A stretch of DNA of 61,274 nt from an uncultured Aquabacterium sp. (GCF_947366995.1 NZ_CANBCC010000016.1:1-61274), one strand, 5' to 3'; positions 24,322-35,557 are shown, numbered from the stretch's first letter. Notes: generated from the letters alone by a model not told the origin. A program made the numbers and translations.

Positions 24322-26543
24322 CGTTCGGCTCGCACTTCGCGCCGGACAACCCCGACGAACAGCCGCGGGTGCTCCTTGTCGACGACGACGAGGTGAACCT
24401 GCTGCTGACGTCGATCGCCCTGCGTGAACGTGGTTTTGCCGTGACCGAAGCGGGCAGCGGCGAGCAGGCCCTGCAGATGATTGCCGACTACCTGCCCGAC
24501 GTGGTGGTGCTGGACGCAGTCATGCCCGGGCTGGACGGTTTCGCGACCTGCCAGGAACTGCGGCAGCTGCCCGGGTTCGAGACCATCCCGGTGCTGATGC
24601 TCACGGGGCTGGATGACGAGGCGTCCATCACGCGTGCCTACGAGGTGGGCGCGACCGATTTCTTCGTGAAGAGCACGCAGTGGAGCCTGCTGGCTGGCCG
24701 CCTGCGCTACCTGCTGCGCGCCGCCCGAACCCGCGCCGAATTGGAGCGCAGCAAGTTCAAGCTGGCACGCGCCCAGGAACTGGCCCGCATGGGCAGCTTC
24801 GACTGGCGCCGCGGTGTCGGCGACCTGGTCTTCTCGCTGGAAGGCCTGCGCGTGTTCGGCCTTGGTCCGTACGACCGCCTGGGCCTGCGTCGGATCATCC
24901 GCATGATGCCGCCCGAGGATCAGAAGGGCTTCCGCCGCATCCTGCGCGAGGTGCTCAATCACGGCACCGTGCTGTGCAACGACATCCAGGTCAACCTGAT
25001 GGACGGTCGCCAGCGCATCCTGCACATTGAGGCCGAGCCCGAGTTCAACGAGCTGGCCAACATCATCGGCTACACCGGCATCGTGCAGGACGTGACGGAC
25101 CGCCGCATTGCCGAAGACAAGATCAAGCACCTGGCCAACTTCGACACCCTGACCGGGCTGCCGAACCGCCGTCAGATCTTCTGGCGAGCCGAGCGCGCCA
25201 TCGAACACGCCAAACGGCAGAACCACTGTGTGGCCCTGCTCCAGATCGGGCTGGACCGCTTCAAGATCATCAACGAGAACCTCGGCCACCATGCCGGCGA
25301 CGAACTGCTGATCGAAGTCTCACGCCGCCTGCGCAACTGCGTTCGCCATTCCGACCAGATCATCGAAGGCGGCATGGAGATGCTCGGCCAGCGCACCCAC
25401 CGCACACTCGAAGCGGTGGGCCGCCTGGGCGCCGACGAGTTCGTGGTGCTGCTGCCCGAGGTGGGCACCGATGCGGAGGCCATGGCCACGGGGCAACGCC
25501 TGCTGGACGCATTGCGCGAGCCGATGATGGCCGCTGGCCAAGAATGCTTCATCACGGCCAGCGTGGGCGTGGCGGTGTTTCCGGGACACGGTCTGAACGT
25601 GCCCGACCTGCTGCGCCATGCCGACGTGGCGATGGACCTGGCCAAGACCCAGGGCCGTAACGCCGTGCAGATGTACGACCCCCAGTTGGCGAGCAAGGGC
25701 CGAGTCCGGCTCGACCTCGACACCGCGTTGCACAAGGCGCTGGAGCGCCAGGAGCTGGTGCTTTATTACCAGCCGAAGATCGACGTGCGCACCAGCCGCA
25801 TGGTGGGCGCGGAGGCGCTGATGCGCTGGCGGCGCAACGGGCAGCTGGTGCCGCCCGGAGATTTCATCCCGCTGGCCGAAGCGACCGGTCTGATCAACAA
25901 CATGAGCCTGTGGGCCATCGGCGAGGCGGCCCGCCAGGCGCGCGCGTGGCAGAACGAGTTCGGGTTCGACTCGTCCATCGCGGTGAACCTGCCCAGCCGG
26001 CTGTTCGAGCAACCCGATCTGGTCGAGCGCGTGGAAAGCATCCTCGCCCGCGAGGGAGTGACCCCGCGCGCCATCGAGCTCGAGATCACTGAAACCGGCC
26101 TGATGAAGGACCTGCAGGGCGTCGTGCCCTCGCTGCACCGGCTCAACCAGCTCGGCACGCAGATCTCGATCGACGACTTCGGCACCGGCTACTCTTCGCT
26201 CGCCTACCTCACCACCCTGCCCATCAGCGAGCTCAAGATCGACCGCTCCTTCGTGCACGACCTGGGAGACACGCCCCAGAGTTCGGCCGTGGTGTCGGCC
26301 ATCATCGCGCTGGCCCGCGCACTCGGCTTGCGCGTCATCGCGGAAGGCGTGGAGCAGGAGTCGCAAATGAAGGTGCTGTACGACCTGGGTTGCCACATCT
26401 GCCAGGGTTTTCTGTTTGCCCGCCCGATGCCGGCTCATGAGTTGAGCCAGTGGGTGCGCGACTCGCAGACCGTCAACCCGCTGCCCCGCATCACCGACGA
26501 CGAGCCCCCGCACGACGGCCTGTCGCCCCCTTCTTCGCATTGA
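24318..26543 (+). CDS. REC-PAS-GGDEF-EAL c-di-GMP phosphodiesterase
   Basis: A 741-residue protein. A receiver domain (residues 12-130, Asp66) is followed by a PAS segment (~150-265), a GGDEF domain (~270-440) and an EAL domain (~460-715). The GGDEF half looks inactive: GADEF at 371-375 replaces GGDEF, the usual DxDxFK is GLDRFK, and the RxxD inhibitory site is lost. The EAL half keeps EAL (499-501), the Asn of VNLPSRLF, EITETGL, DDFGTGYSS, ELKIDRSF, AEGVE and QGF, so phosphodiesterase activity is likely. The ATG overlaps the stop of the hybrid kinase, implying translational coupling and a likely phosphate transfer from that kinase's Hpt. Confidence 0.9.
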
Positions 26544-26548
26544 ACCCC

Positions 26549-28255
26549 ATGTCCATTCCCGGCAAGACGACCGAGGGGCAGACGCCTGCCCTGCTGGCCA
26601 AGGCCGCGCTGCGCCGCCTGGCGGAGCAACGCCTGGAACCCACGCCCGACAACTTTCGCCAGGCGTACGAGGCCGAAGGCGGCCTGACGTCGCAGCCTGC
26701 GGCGGCAGCCACCGACCTTGCGGAACGGGACCACGATGAAGGGGAGCGCTGGTCGACGCTGATCTCGCGCGTGGTGCGGGGTGCCGAGCGAGGTGGACGC
26801 CAGTGGACGATGGCGCGCAAGAAGGAAAGCCTCCAGCGCGTGCTGGAAGGCAGCCGGGGCTCGGGCACGCGCCTGCACCAGCGCCTGGGCCAGCTGATCG
26901 CCAGCTGGGACAGCGACACGCTGGACGCTGCCCCGCTGGAAGACACCGCAGACGGCATGCCCGCGGCAGCGACCGCGCCGGTGGCGCTACCCGCAGCAAG
27001 CACCACGGCGTCGGCTGTGGCGCGCACACCAACCACCGAAACCTGGCCTGTCGTGGCCAGCCATGCGGTGGCGCAATTGGGTGACACCGCCGTGCAGGCA
27101 CTGCAGGGGCCCGGCGCCCCGCAGGCCGAAGCCACCCTGGCCTTGCGCCAGGCCCTCACGCGCGCACAGCAATCCGCCGGGCTGCCGCCGCACGAGGTGA
27201 ATGCCCTGCAGGTCGAACTGACGCAGGCCTGCAACCAGGCACGCCGCATCATCGACCACCGCCATCTGCTGACCTCGCAGCTCACGCAACTGGTGAGCGC
27301 ACTCACCGACAGCCTCGTTGACCTGGCGGAGGACGAGAGCTGGGCCCAGGGCCAGTGCCTGGCCATGCGTCATCAGATCTCGGAAGGCCTCAACCGCCGT
27401 GGCATGGACCACATCCAGGCCTTGCTGGCAGACACCCGGCAGCGTCAGCGTGTGCTCAAGTTCGAACGCGAGCAGGCACGCCAGGCGCTGAAATCCCTGA
27501 TCCACCAGATGCTGCAGGAGCTGGCCGCGCTCGGCCAGACCACCGACCGCTTCCAGGACAACCTTGGCCGCTACGCCGACACGATCGGCGCGGCCGACAC
27601 CTTGCAGAGCCTGGCCGGGGTGGTGCGCGAAATGGTGGCCGAAAGCCGGGCGGTGGCCTCCGTGGTGGCCGACACGCAGCAACGCCTCCACACCGAGCAC
27701 AGCCGCGCCACCGAGCTCACGGCCCGCGTGCGCGAGCTTGAAGACGAGATCCGACAGCTGTCGGCCGAGGCTGCCACCGACCCGCTCACCCAGGTCGCCA
27801 ATCGCCGCGGTCTCGAGAAAGCCTTCGAGGCCGAACGTTCACGCGTGGACCGCTCGAACACGGCCCTGGTGGTGGCCCTGCTGGACGTCGACAACTTCAA
27901 GAAGCTCAACGACCAGCTCGGCCACAACACGGGCGACGAAGCCCTGCGCTTCCTGGCGCGCCGCGTGAGCGAATGCCTGCGCCCCGTGGACGTGGTGGCG
28001 CGCTACGGTGGCGAAGAATTCGTGGTGATGCTGCCCGACACCTCGCTGGAAGAAGGTCAGGCCGCCCTCACCCGCCTGCAACGCACGCTCAGCGCCGAGT
28101 TCTTCACGCACGACGACAAGAAGGTCTTCATCACCTTCTCGGCTGGCGCCACGCTGTACCGCGCCGGCGAGTCGATGGAAGCGGCGCTGGAGCGCGCCGA
28201 CCTGGCTCTGTACGAGGCCAAGCAATCCGGCAAAAACCGAACCTGCGTCGGCTGA
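26549..28255 (+). CDS. Diguanylate cyclase (GGEEF)
   Basis: A 568-residue protein starting 5 bases after the EAL gene, so probably in the same operon. The N-terminal ~60 residues (LLAKAALRRLAEQRLEPTPDNFRQAYEAEGG) are a conserved leader seen in a family of proteobacterial GGDEF proteins; the middle is helical, probably coiled coil, with no membrane segment. The C-terminal GGDEF domain has GGEEF at 487-491, the substrate loop DVDNFKKLNDQLGHNTGDEALRF, and an intact RxxD inhibitory site (RPVD) five residues before GGEEF. It should make c-di-GMP and be feedback-inhibited. It opposes the phosphodiesterase encoded just upstream. Confidence 0.9.
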   Translation: MSIPGKTTEGQTPALLAKAALRRLAEQRLEPTPDNFRQAYEAEGGLTSQPAAAATDLAERDHDEGERWSTLISRVVRGAERGGRQWTMARKKESLQRVLEGSRGSGTRLHQRLGQLIASWDSDTLDAAPLEDTADGMPAAATAPVALPAASTTASAVARTPTTETWPVVASHAVAQLGDTAVQALQGPGAPQAEATLALRQALTRAQQSAGLPPHEVNALQVELTQACNQARRIIDHRHLLTSQLTQLVSALTDSLVDLAEDESWAQGQCLAMRHQISEGLNRRGMDHIQALLADTRQRQRVLKFEREQARQALKSLIHQMLQELAALGQTTDRFQDNLGRYADTIGAADTLQSLAGVVREMVAESRAVASVVADTQQRLHTEHSRATELTARVRELEDEIRQLSAEAATDPLTQVANRRGLEKAFEAERSRVDRSNTALVVALLDVDNFKKLNDQLGHNTGDEALRFLARRVSECLRPVDVVARYGGEEFVVMLPDTSLEEGQAALTRLQRTLSAEFFTHDDKKVFITFSAGATLYRAGESMEAALERADLALYEAKQSGKNRTCVG

Positions 28256-28263
28256 AAACGGCG

Positions 28264-29823
28264 TCAGCCCCACAGCCGGCGCAACACCGCCGGCAGTTGC
28301 TCGGGCAGGTCGTCGGCCAGCAGACCGGGGCCAAAGGCCCGCGCCGCCTCACCATGCAGCCAGGCCCCCGCACACGCGGCCTCGAAGGCGGGCAGGCCTT
28401 GTGCCAGCAAGCCAGCGATCAAGCCACTGAGCACGTCGCCAGAACCGGCGGTGGCCAAGCTGGCGGGGCCATTGGTGTTGACCACCACCCTCCCTTCCGG
28501 ATCGGCGATCACGGTATCCGGCCCCTTGTGCAGCACCACCGCGCCGCTGCGCCGCGCCGCTTCGCGGGTGACCCAGAGTTTGTCTTCCCCCGAGCCCGCG
28601 CCGAACAGCCGCCGGAACTCTCCCTCGTGCGGCGTGAGCACCACGGGCCCGGCCAGTGCGCGGAACAGCGCTTCCGGCTCGTGCTCGAACGCGGTCAGGG
28701 CATCGGCGTCCAGCACCACACCACGCCCGTCGGCCAGCAACAGCGCGTCGACCACGAGCGTGCGCAGGGTGGCCGCGGCATCGACTCCCGGCAGGCCGAG
28801 TGCCGCCCCCGGCCCCATCACCAGGCTGTGCCACTTCATTGCGCCCAACTGGCGGGACCACGCCGCGGCCATCGCGTCGGCATCCCCGTCGTCCAGCGGC
28901 TGCACCATGCCGCACAACAAGCCGCCGGCGTACACCGGCCACACCTGCCGCGGCACAAGCAAGGTTGTGAGCCCGGCGCCGACGCGCGCCGCGGCCCGCG
29001 CAGACAGCCGTGCGGCACCCGTCATCACGGCGCCACCCATCACCACCGTGTGGCCCCGAACGTATTTGTGGATGGCGACGGGGCCCGTGCGCGCTGCGGG
29101 CGCGGACGGATGTGCCCACTGATCGAGCCACAACACGGGCGCGTTCTCCCAAGTCTGATGCGCTGCCGTGGACAGGGCCTCAGGAGCAATGCCGATATCG
29201 CGCACGCAGATTTCGCCACACAGCGCCCGGCCCGGCATCAGCACGTGGCCCGGCTTCTTGCGGAAGAAGGTGACGGTCAAATTCGCCGGCGTGACACCCC
29301 AGTCGGCGCCCGTGTCACCGTGCAGGCCCGAAGGCACGTCGATCGCCACGATCGGCAGCCCTGCGGACCGTGCCCGGCGCAGCAGCGTGGCCGCGGGGCC
29401 GTCAAAAGGCCTGGTCAATCCGGCACCGAACACGGCGTCCACCACCAAGCGTGCGCCATCCAGCATGGCATCGGAGAGGGGCTCGATTGCCAGGACCTCG
29501 CTTGCACGGCTGGCGTGATGGGCCGCATCCCCATGAAGCGCGGCAATCGGCACGCTGGACGCCAGCCGGACGGGCCATCCCGCCTCGTGCAGCAACCTCG
29601 CCACCACATGGCCGTCCCCACCGTTGTTACCCGGGCCGCACAAGACCAGCACCGGCCTCGGCGCCCAGCGGGCGCGGATCGCATCGCACACCACCTTGCC
29701 AGCCGTCGCCATCAGGGCGACGCCGGGCACGCCGTGCGAGATGGCCCACGCGTCCGCCCGCGCCATCTGGGCGCACGTCAGCAGTTGGTGATCTTGAGGC
29801 AGGCAGGGCGCAGTGTGTGGCAT
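28264..29823 (-). CDS. nnr: Bifunctional NAD(P)H-hydrate epimerase/dehydratase
   Basis: A 519-residue metabolite-repair enzyme. The N-terminal half (YjeF_N; GPGNNGGDGHVVARLL near residue 61) epimerises damaged NAD(P)HX; the C-terminal half (ribokinase-like; VVMGGAVMTGAARLSARAA, VLTPHEGEFRRLFG, ATAGSGDVLSGLIAGLL) dehydrates it with ADP. Both halves are complete, matching E. coli Nnr in size. The start is ATG at 29823. It converges with the cyclase gene with an 8-base gap and has no clear operon partner. Confidence 0.94.
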   Translation of the reverse strand: MPHTAPCLPQDHQLLTCAQMARADAWAISHGVPGVALMATAGKVVCDAIRARWAPRPVLVLCGPGNNGGDGHVVARLLHEAGWPVRLASSVPIAALHGDAAHHASRASEVLAIEPLSDAMLDGARLVVDAVFGAGLTRPFDGPAATLLRRARSAGLPIVAIDVPSGLHGDTGADWGVTPANLTVTFFRKKPGHVLMPGRALCGEICVRDIGIAPEALSTAAHQTWENAPVLWLDQWAHPSAPAARTGPVAIHKYVRGHTVVMGGAVMTGAARLSARAAARVGAGLTTLLVPRQVWPVYAGGLLCGMVQPLDDGDADAMAAAWSRQLGAMKWHSLVMGPGAALGLPGVDAAATLRTLVVDALLLADGRGVVLDADALTAFEHEPEALFRALAGPVVLTPHEGEFRRLFGAGSGEDKLWVTREAARRSGAVVLHKGPDTVIADPEGRVVVNTNGPASLATAGSGDVLSGLIAGLLAQGLPAFEAACAGAWLHGEAARAFGPGLLADDLPEQLPAVLRRLWG

Positions 29824-29860
29824 GCCGCAAGCTTGCCATGACTCGGGCGAAAGCAGTCGG

Positions 29861-30181
29861 TCAGGACCGGCCGACCACCACTTCGCTGAACTGCAGCACG
29901 GGCTTCAGGTCGGTGTAGTTCGGGATGTCGGCCAGGATCTCCCCGGCGTGCGGACCGAAGGCGGCCTGGAAGGCCTCAACGGACTCGGTGTAGATGTGGC
30001 ACATCGCCACGTAGGCCGGCGGCTCACCGGGCGCGCCACCCGCAAGGCCCTTGTCCACGGTGTAGAACAGGCACGCGTCACCCATGCGGGCTTTCACGAG
30101 CGGCATGTGCCGATCGCGGTAGTAGTCGTGGTCGAAACGAGCCCCTTGCTGATGGGGATACATCACGCTGATCTTGATCAT
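29861..30181 (-). CDS. EthD family protein
   Basis: A 106-residue protein starting MIKISVMYPHQQGARFDHDYYRDRHMPLVKARMG, the EthD fold: a small alpha-beta barrel of dimeric proteins first linked to ETBE breakdown and related to muconolactone isomerase-like enzymes. Most members have no assigned reaction. A strong GAGGAGACAGG precedes ATG at 30181, which settles the start. Two overlapping palindromes lie ~105 bases upstream. Confidence 0.87.
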   Translation of the reverse strand: MIKISVMYPHQQGARFDHDYYRDRHMPLVKARMGDACLFYTVDKGLAGGAPGEPPAYVAMCHIYTESVEAFQAAFGPHAGEILADIPNYTDLKPVLQFSEVVVGRS

Positions 30182-30279
30182 CCTGTCTCCTCGGGTGTGC
30201 CGGCCGCGGGGGTGCGACCGTCGCGTCAACATAGCGCGTGAGGAGAAAACAGGAAAGGTGGCTGGGCCCGCAGTCGGGA

Positions 30280-30298
30280 TGTGTCGGTGTGACACACC
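30280..30298. promoter_or_regulatory. Overlapping palindromes, candidate operator
   Basis: TGTGTC-N5-GACACA (30280-30296) overlaps GGTGTG-A-CACACC (30286-30298), between the tRNA-Ser 3' end and the EthD gene. Such tight dyads are typical of operators, but no regulator gene lies beside it and no T run follows. The rest of 30182-30337 shows nothing else I can name. Confidence 0.35.
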
Positions 30299-30337
30299 AG
30301 GGCAGCCGGGACGTGAGCGGTCCACAAGCCAGAAAGA

Positions 30338-30427
30338 TGGCGGGTGCGGTGAGATTCGAACTCACGGAACGCGCAAACGTTCGCCGGTTTTCAAGACCGG
30401 TGCCTTAAACCGCTCGGCCACACACCC
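30338..30427 (-). tRNA. tRNA-Ser (anticodon UGA)
   Basis: A 90-base tRNA on the minus strand. Acceptor GGGTGTG pairs with CGCACCC (one G-U pair), followed by discriminator G and an encoded CCA. The anticodon stem CCGGT / ACCGG encloses CTTGAAA with anticodon TGA. A long variable arm (GAACG-TTTG-CGTTC type) is typical of serine tRNA, and GTTCGAATC is the T arm. It reads UCN serine codons. Confidence 0.96.
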
Positions 30428-30438
30428 TCGGAAACGCC

Positions 30439-30444
30439 ATTGTA
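30439..30444 (-). promoter_or_regulatory. Candidate -10 box of tRNA-Ser
   Basis: TACAAT on the minus strand, 11 bases before the mature tRNA 5' end. The spacing suits a short leader. It overlaps the region just after the apaH stop; no strong -35 is visible. Confidence 0.5.
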
Positions 30445-30449
30445 GGCGC

Positions 30450-31277
30450 TCAGGCGCCGCCCGGCTTCTGCGCCTGCGGGCAGGACACCTGAATGATCTC
30501 GCGCGTGGCGCCGTCGACACGCGCAGCGGTGAGTTGCCCGCCCCACACGCAACCGGTGTCCAGTGCCAGCAGGTCATCGCGGTTCACCAGGCCCAGCGTC
30601 GACCAGTGGCCGAACGCCACCGGCGTGCCGGCCGTGCGGCGGCCCGGCACGTCGAACCACGGCATGTGCCCCTCCGGGGCGCCGCCTGCGCCCTCCTTCG
30701 TGCCAAACTCCATCGTGCCGTCGGCGGCGCAGAAGCGCAGGCGGGTCAAGGCGTTGACCACGCAGCGCAAGCGGTCGGCGCCGGTCAGGCCATCTTCCCA
30801 GCGGGCTGGCTCGTTGCCATACATCTGGTGCAGAAAGTCGCCCAGGTCTGCGCCGCGCAGCAGGGCTTCCACCTCGCCTGCCAGCGCCAGGGTCTGCGCC
30901 AGATCCCACTGTGGCAGCACGCCCGCATGCACCATCAGCCAGCCTTCGGCATGCACCGCCAGGCGCTGGTGCCGCACCCAGGCGAGCCAATCCTCGCGGT
31001 CGGGCGCACCCAGCACGGTGTCGAGGGTGTCACTGCGATGGGCCTTGCGCACGCCGTGGGCCACGGCCAGCATGTGCAGGTCGTGGTTGCCGAGCAGGCA
31101 GGTGGCCGAGCCGCCCAGCGCGCGCAGTTTGCGCAGGGTGCCCAGCGAATCAGGCCCTCGGTTCACCAGATCGCCCAGCACGTAGAGGTGGTCGCGGGAG
31201 GGAGAAAAATCCAGCGTGGCCAGCAGCTGTTCAAAGGGCCTGCAGCAGCCCTGGATGTCGCCAACAAGGTAGATCAT
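30450..31277 (-). CDS. apaH: Diadenosine tetraphosphatase (symmetrical)
   Basis: A 275-residue metallophosphatase that cleaves Ap4A to two ADP and removes Np4 caps from RNA. Metal-binding motifs: GDIQGC (6-11), GDLVNRGPDS, LGNHDLH, and the later VHAGVLPQW and FGHWSTLGL. Size matches E. coli ApaH. ATG at 31277 begins MIYLVGDIQG; upstream codons belong to the divergent CorC-like gene. The two genes share a 63-base promoter region. Confidence 0.96.
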   Translation of the reverse strand: MIYLVGDIQGCCRPFEQLLATLDFSPSRDHLYVLGDLVNRGPDSLGTLRKLRALGGSATCLLGNHDLHMLAVAHGVRKAHRSDTLDTVLGAPDREDWLAWVRHQRLAVHAEGWLMVHAGVLPQWDLAQTLALAGEVEALLRGADLGDFLHQMYGNEPARWEDGLTGADRLRCVVNALTRLRFCAADGTMEFGTKEGAGGAPEGHMPWFDVPGRRTAGTPVAFGHWSTLGLVNRDDLLALDTGCVWGGQLTAARVDGATREIIQVSCPQAQKPGGA

Positions 31278-31340
31278 GGAGGGGATTCTGCTACGCTTGC
31301 CGCGTTTGAACCGATGGCCCGGCTCTGCCCGGCGCCCTGT

Positions 31341-32636
31341 ATGGACCTTGCCCTGCTGATCTTTCTGATCCTTCTCAACGGTGTGTTCGCGATGTCGGAA
31401 ATGGCCCTGGCGGCCAGCCGAAAGGCGCGGCTGCAGGTGATGGCTGAAACCGGCGATGCCGGCGCCCAGGCAGCGATGTCCCTGCACGACAACCCCACCC
31501 AGTTTCTCTCGACGGTTCAGATCGGCATCACGTCCATCGGCGTCCTCAACGGGATCGTCGGCGAAGCGGTGTTCTCTCCCCCGCTCGCGCAGTGGCTGCT
31601 AGGCCACTTCCCGCTCTCGGAAGACGCGGCCGCCATCATCGCCACCGGCCTCGTGGTCGTGATCATCACCTTCGCATCGATCATCTTCGGCGAACTGGTG
31701 CCCAAGCGGGTGGCGCAGATGTACCCCGAGCCAGTAGCGCGGGTGGTCGCCAAGCCGATGACGTGGTTGTCGACGCTCACGCGCCCGTTCGTGCGGCTGC
31801 TCGCTGCAGCCACCGAAGGGGTGCTCAAGCTCATGGGCATCCGTGACAACGGCAACCGCAGCGTGACGGAAGAAGAGATTGCGGCCCAGCTCGAAGAGGG
31901 CCTGGATGCCGGCGTGATCGAGGCCCACGAACACCAGATGGTGCGCAACGTGTTCCGGCTGGACGAGCGCCAGATCGGTTCGATGATGATTCCGCGCGGC
32001 GACATCGCCTTCCTCAACATCGAGGCGCCGATGGCCGACAACCTGGCCACCATTGCGGAGCATGGCTACTCGCGCTACCCGGTGTGCCGGGGCGGGCTTG
32101 ATGATGTGGTGGGCGTGGTGACCGCGCAGCAACTGCTGCACCAGCTGACCCAACAACAGCAGGCCACGCTGGGTGAAGGCCTGCAGCCGGCGGTCTTCGT
32201 GCCCGAAACCCTGTCCGGCATGGAGTTGCTCGAGCACTTCCGCGCCTCCGACACGCAGATGGTGTTCGTGGTGGACGAGTACGGCGAGGTGCAGGGCGTG
32301 ATCACCCTGCGCGACGTGCTGGAAGCCATCACAGGCGAATTCACTCCGCCAGAGGCCGAAGACGCCTGGGCGGTGCAGCGCGAGGACGGCTCGTGGCTGA
32401 TCGATGGCCTGATCCCCGTCCCGGAGTTGAAGGACCGCCTGGGTCTGAAGACCCTGCCCGATGAGGACCGTGGCCGCTACAACACGCTCGCCGGCATGGT
32501 GATGCTGCTGCTGGGGCGCCTGCCGCGCACGGCCGACATCGTGGAATGGCAGGACTGGCGCTTCGAGGTCGTCGACATGGACGGCAAGCGCATCGACAAG
32601 GTGCTCGCTTCCCGCATCGTTGAGCAGGAAGACTGA
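31341..32636 (+). CDS. HlyC/CorC-type membrane protein with CBS pair
   Basis: A 431-residue protein with an N-terminal CNNM/DUF21 membrane domain (~1-190; FGELVPKRVA is the signature), two CBS domains (~215-335; MVFVVDEYGEVQGVITLRDVLEAITGEF) and a C-terminal CorC_HlyC domain (~350-425). Relatives include MpfA and CorC-like proteins tied to Mg2+ or Co2+ export. The start is ATG at 31341; ATG at 31314 would add nine residues. The gene converges with the ABC transporter ATPase, 12 bases apart. Confidence 0.9.
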   Translation: MDLALLIFLILLNGVFAMSEMALAASRKARLQVMAETGDAGAQAAMSLHDNPTQFLSTVQIGITSIGVLNGIVGEAVFSPPLAQWLLGHFPLSEDAAAIIATGLVVVIITFASIIFGELVPKRVAQMYPEPVARVVAKPMTWLSTLTRPFVRLLAAATEGVLKLMGIRDNGNRSVTEEEIAAQLEEGLDAGVIEAHEHQMVRNVFRLDERQIGSMMIPRGDIAFLNIEAPMADNLATIAEHGYSRYPVCRGGLDDVVGVVTAQQLLHQLTQQQQATLGEGLQPAVFVPETLSGMELLEHFRASDTQMVFVVDEYGEVQGVITLRDVLEAITGEFTPPEAEDAWAVQREDGSWLIDGLIPVPELKDRLGLKTLPDEDRGRYNTLAGMVMLLLGRLPRTADIVEWQDWRFEVVDMDGKRIDKVLASRIVEQED

Positions 32637-32648
32637 GCAGCCAGCGCG

Positions 32649-33743
<1,095 letters not shown>

Positions 33744-33793
33744 GGGCTTGTCCTTCTTGTGTGAATTCGAGCGGATGAGGGGATCGGGCCGGA

Positions 33794-34642
33794 TCAGCCC
33801 TTGACGGCGCCAGCGGTCAGGCCGCGCACGAAGTACTTGCCGGCGACGGCGTAGACGAACAGCGTGGGCAGCGCGGCAATCAGGGCGGCCGCCATGTCGA
33901 CGTTGTATTCCTTGACCGTGCTGGAGGTGTTGGCCAGGTTGTTCAGGCCTACGGTGATCGGTTTGGACTCGGCACCGGAGAACACCACGCCGTAGAGGAA
34001 GTCGTTCCAGATCGCGGTGAACTGCCAGATCAGCACGACGACCACGATGGGCGTCGACAGCGGCAACACGATGCGAAAGAAGATGCGCCAGAAACCAGCA
34101 CCATCCAGCATCGCGGCCTTGATCAGTTCATCGGGCAGCCCGACGTAGTAGTTGCGGAAGAACAGCGTGGTCGACGCCAGGCCGGCGATCACGTGCACGA
34201 TGACGAGGCCCCACACCGAGCTGGACAGGCCGAACCAGCCCAGCACCTGCGACATGGGCAGCAACACCACCTGCATCGGCATGAACACGCCGAACAGCAT
34301 CAGCGCGAACATGACTTCGCTGCCGCGGAAGCGCCACTTGCTGAAGATGTAGCCGTTGATGGCCCCCAGCACGGTCGAGATCAGCACCGCCGGCACCACC
34401 ATCACGACCGAGTTCCAGAAGTAAGGCTTGAGGCCGCCGCAATCGGCACCGGTGCAGGCGGTGGACCAGGCCTTGAGCCACGCGTCGAGGTTGATGGAGC
34501 CGGGCAGCGACAGCAGGTTGCCGTTGCGGATCTCGTCCATGTCCTTGAGCGACGTGACGAGCATGACGTACATCGGTGCCAGGAAGACCAGCGCGAACAG
34601 GCCCAGCAGCGTGTAGATGGCGAATCGATGGAATCGGTTCAT
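33794..34642 (-). CDS. Carbohydrate ABC transporter permease (MalG/GtsC type)
   Basis: A 282-residue protein with six membrane helices and the ABC coupling motif in RNYYVGLPDELIKAAMLDGAGFWRIFFRIVLPL (EAA loop). A family-1 carbohydrate permease of the MalG side. ATG at 34642 (MNRFHRFAIYTLLG) is chosen over TTG at 34663, which abuts the previous stop. It pairs with the next permease upstream and the ATPase downstream. Confidence 0.93.
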   Translation of the reverse strand: MNRFHRFAIYTLLGLFALVFLAPMYVMLVTSLKDMDEIRNGNLLSLPGSINLDAWLKAWSTACTGADCGGLKPYFWNSVVMVVPAVLISTVLGAINGYIFSKWRFRGSEVMFALMLFGVFMPMQVVLLPMSQVLGWFGLSSSVWGLVIVHVIAGLASTTLFFRNYYVGLPDELIKAAMLDGAGFWRIFFRIVLPLSTPIVVVVLIWQFTAIWNDFLYGVVFSGAESKPITVGLNNLANTSSTVKEYNVDMAAALIAALPTLFVYAVAGKYFVRGLTAGAVKG

Positions 34643-34663
34643 GGTGAGCACTCCTGCGGGCAA

Positions 34664-35557
34664 TCAGCGGCGGGCCCGCAGTTCGGAATACAGATAAGGC
34701 ACGACGATCGCGGCCACGGTGGCCAGCATCACGGTGGCTGAAGCCGCCCCCAGGCCGATCTGGCCGCGGGTGAAGGACATCGCGTACATGAAGGTGGCGG
34801 GCACGTCGGACGCATAGCCCGGGCCGCCGGCGGTCAGCGCCATCACCAGGTCGAAGCTCTTGATCGCGAGGTGGGCCAGCACCATCAGCGTCGAGAAGAA
34901 GACGGGGCGCAGGCTGGGCACGATGATGCGCCAGTAGATGCGCGGCAGCGAAGCACCATCGACCTGGGCCGCCTTGATGATGCTGTCGTCGATGCCCCGC
35001 AGACCGGCCAGGAACAGCGCCATCACGAAGCCGGCGCTCTGCCACACCCCGGCGATGACCACGCAGTAGATGGCGTAGTCGGGGTCGACCAGCCAACCAA
35101 AGGTGAAGTTCTCGAAGCCCCATTGCTGCATGAGGTTCTCGATGCCCAGACCCGGGTTCAGGATCCACTTCCAGGCCGTGCCGGTGACGATGAACGAGAT
35201 CGCCATCGGGTAGAGGTAGACGGTGCGCAGAAAGCCTTCGGCGCGGATCTTCTGATCGAGCAGGATGGCCAGGAACAGCCCGATGGCCATGCCGAATCCG
35301 ATGAACAGCGCGCTGAACACCCACAGGTTCTTGAGCGCCACCATCCAGCGCTCGCTCTCGAACAGCAGTTCGTACTGCGCCAGCCCCACGAACTCGTAGT
35401 TGGGCAGCAGGCGCGAGGCCGACACCGAGAGGTAGCCGTTCCAGATCATCAGACCGTAGATGAACAGCATCGCGACAAGAAAGGACGGCGCCAGCACCAG
35501 CTTGGGGAGCCAGTGTGTGCGCGGCTTGTGGATCGTGGGGGTGGCGGGTCGGGTCAT
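34664..35557 (-). CDS. Carbohydrate ABC transporter permease (MalF/GtsB type)
   Basis: A 297-residue membrane protein with six helices; the coupling loop is GLRGIDDSIIKAAQVDGASLPRIYWRIIVPSLRP. It forms the heteromeric channel with the following permease. The start at 35557 (MTRPATPTIHKPRTHWLPKLVLAP) follows a 136-base gap with two hairpins after the binding-protein gene. Confidence 0.93.
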   Translation of the reverse strand: MTRPATPTIHKPRTHWLPKLVLAPSFLVAMLFIYGLMIWNGYLSVSASRLLPNYEFVGLAQYELLFESERWMVALKNLWVFSALFIGFGMAIGLFLAILLDQKIRAEGFLRTVYLYPMAISFIVTGTAWKWILNPGLGIENLMQQWGFENFTFGWLVDPDYAIYCVVIAGVWQSAGFVMALFLAGLRGIDDSIIKAAQVDGASLPRIYWRIIVPSLRPVFFSTLMVLAHLAIKSFDLVMALTAGGPGYASDVPATFMYAMSFTRGQIGLGAASATVMLATVAAIVVPYLYSELRARR

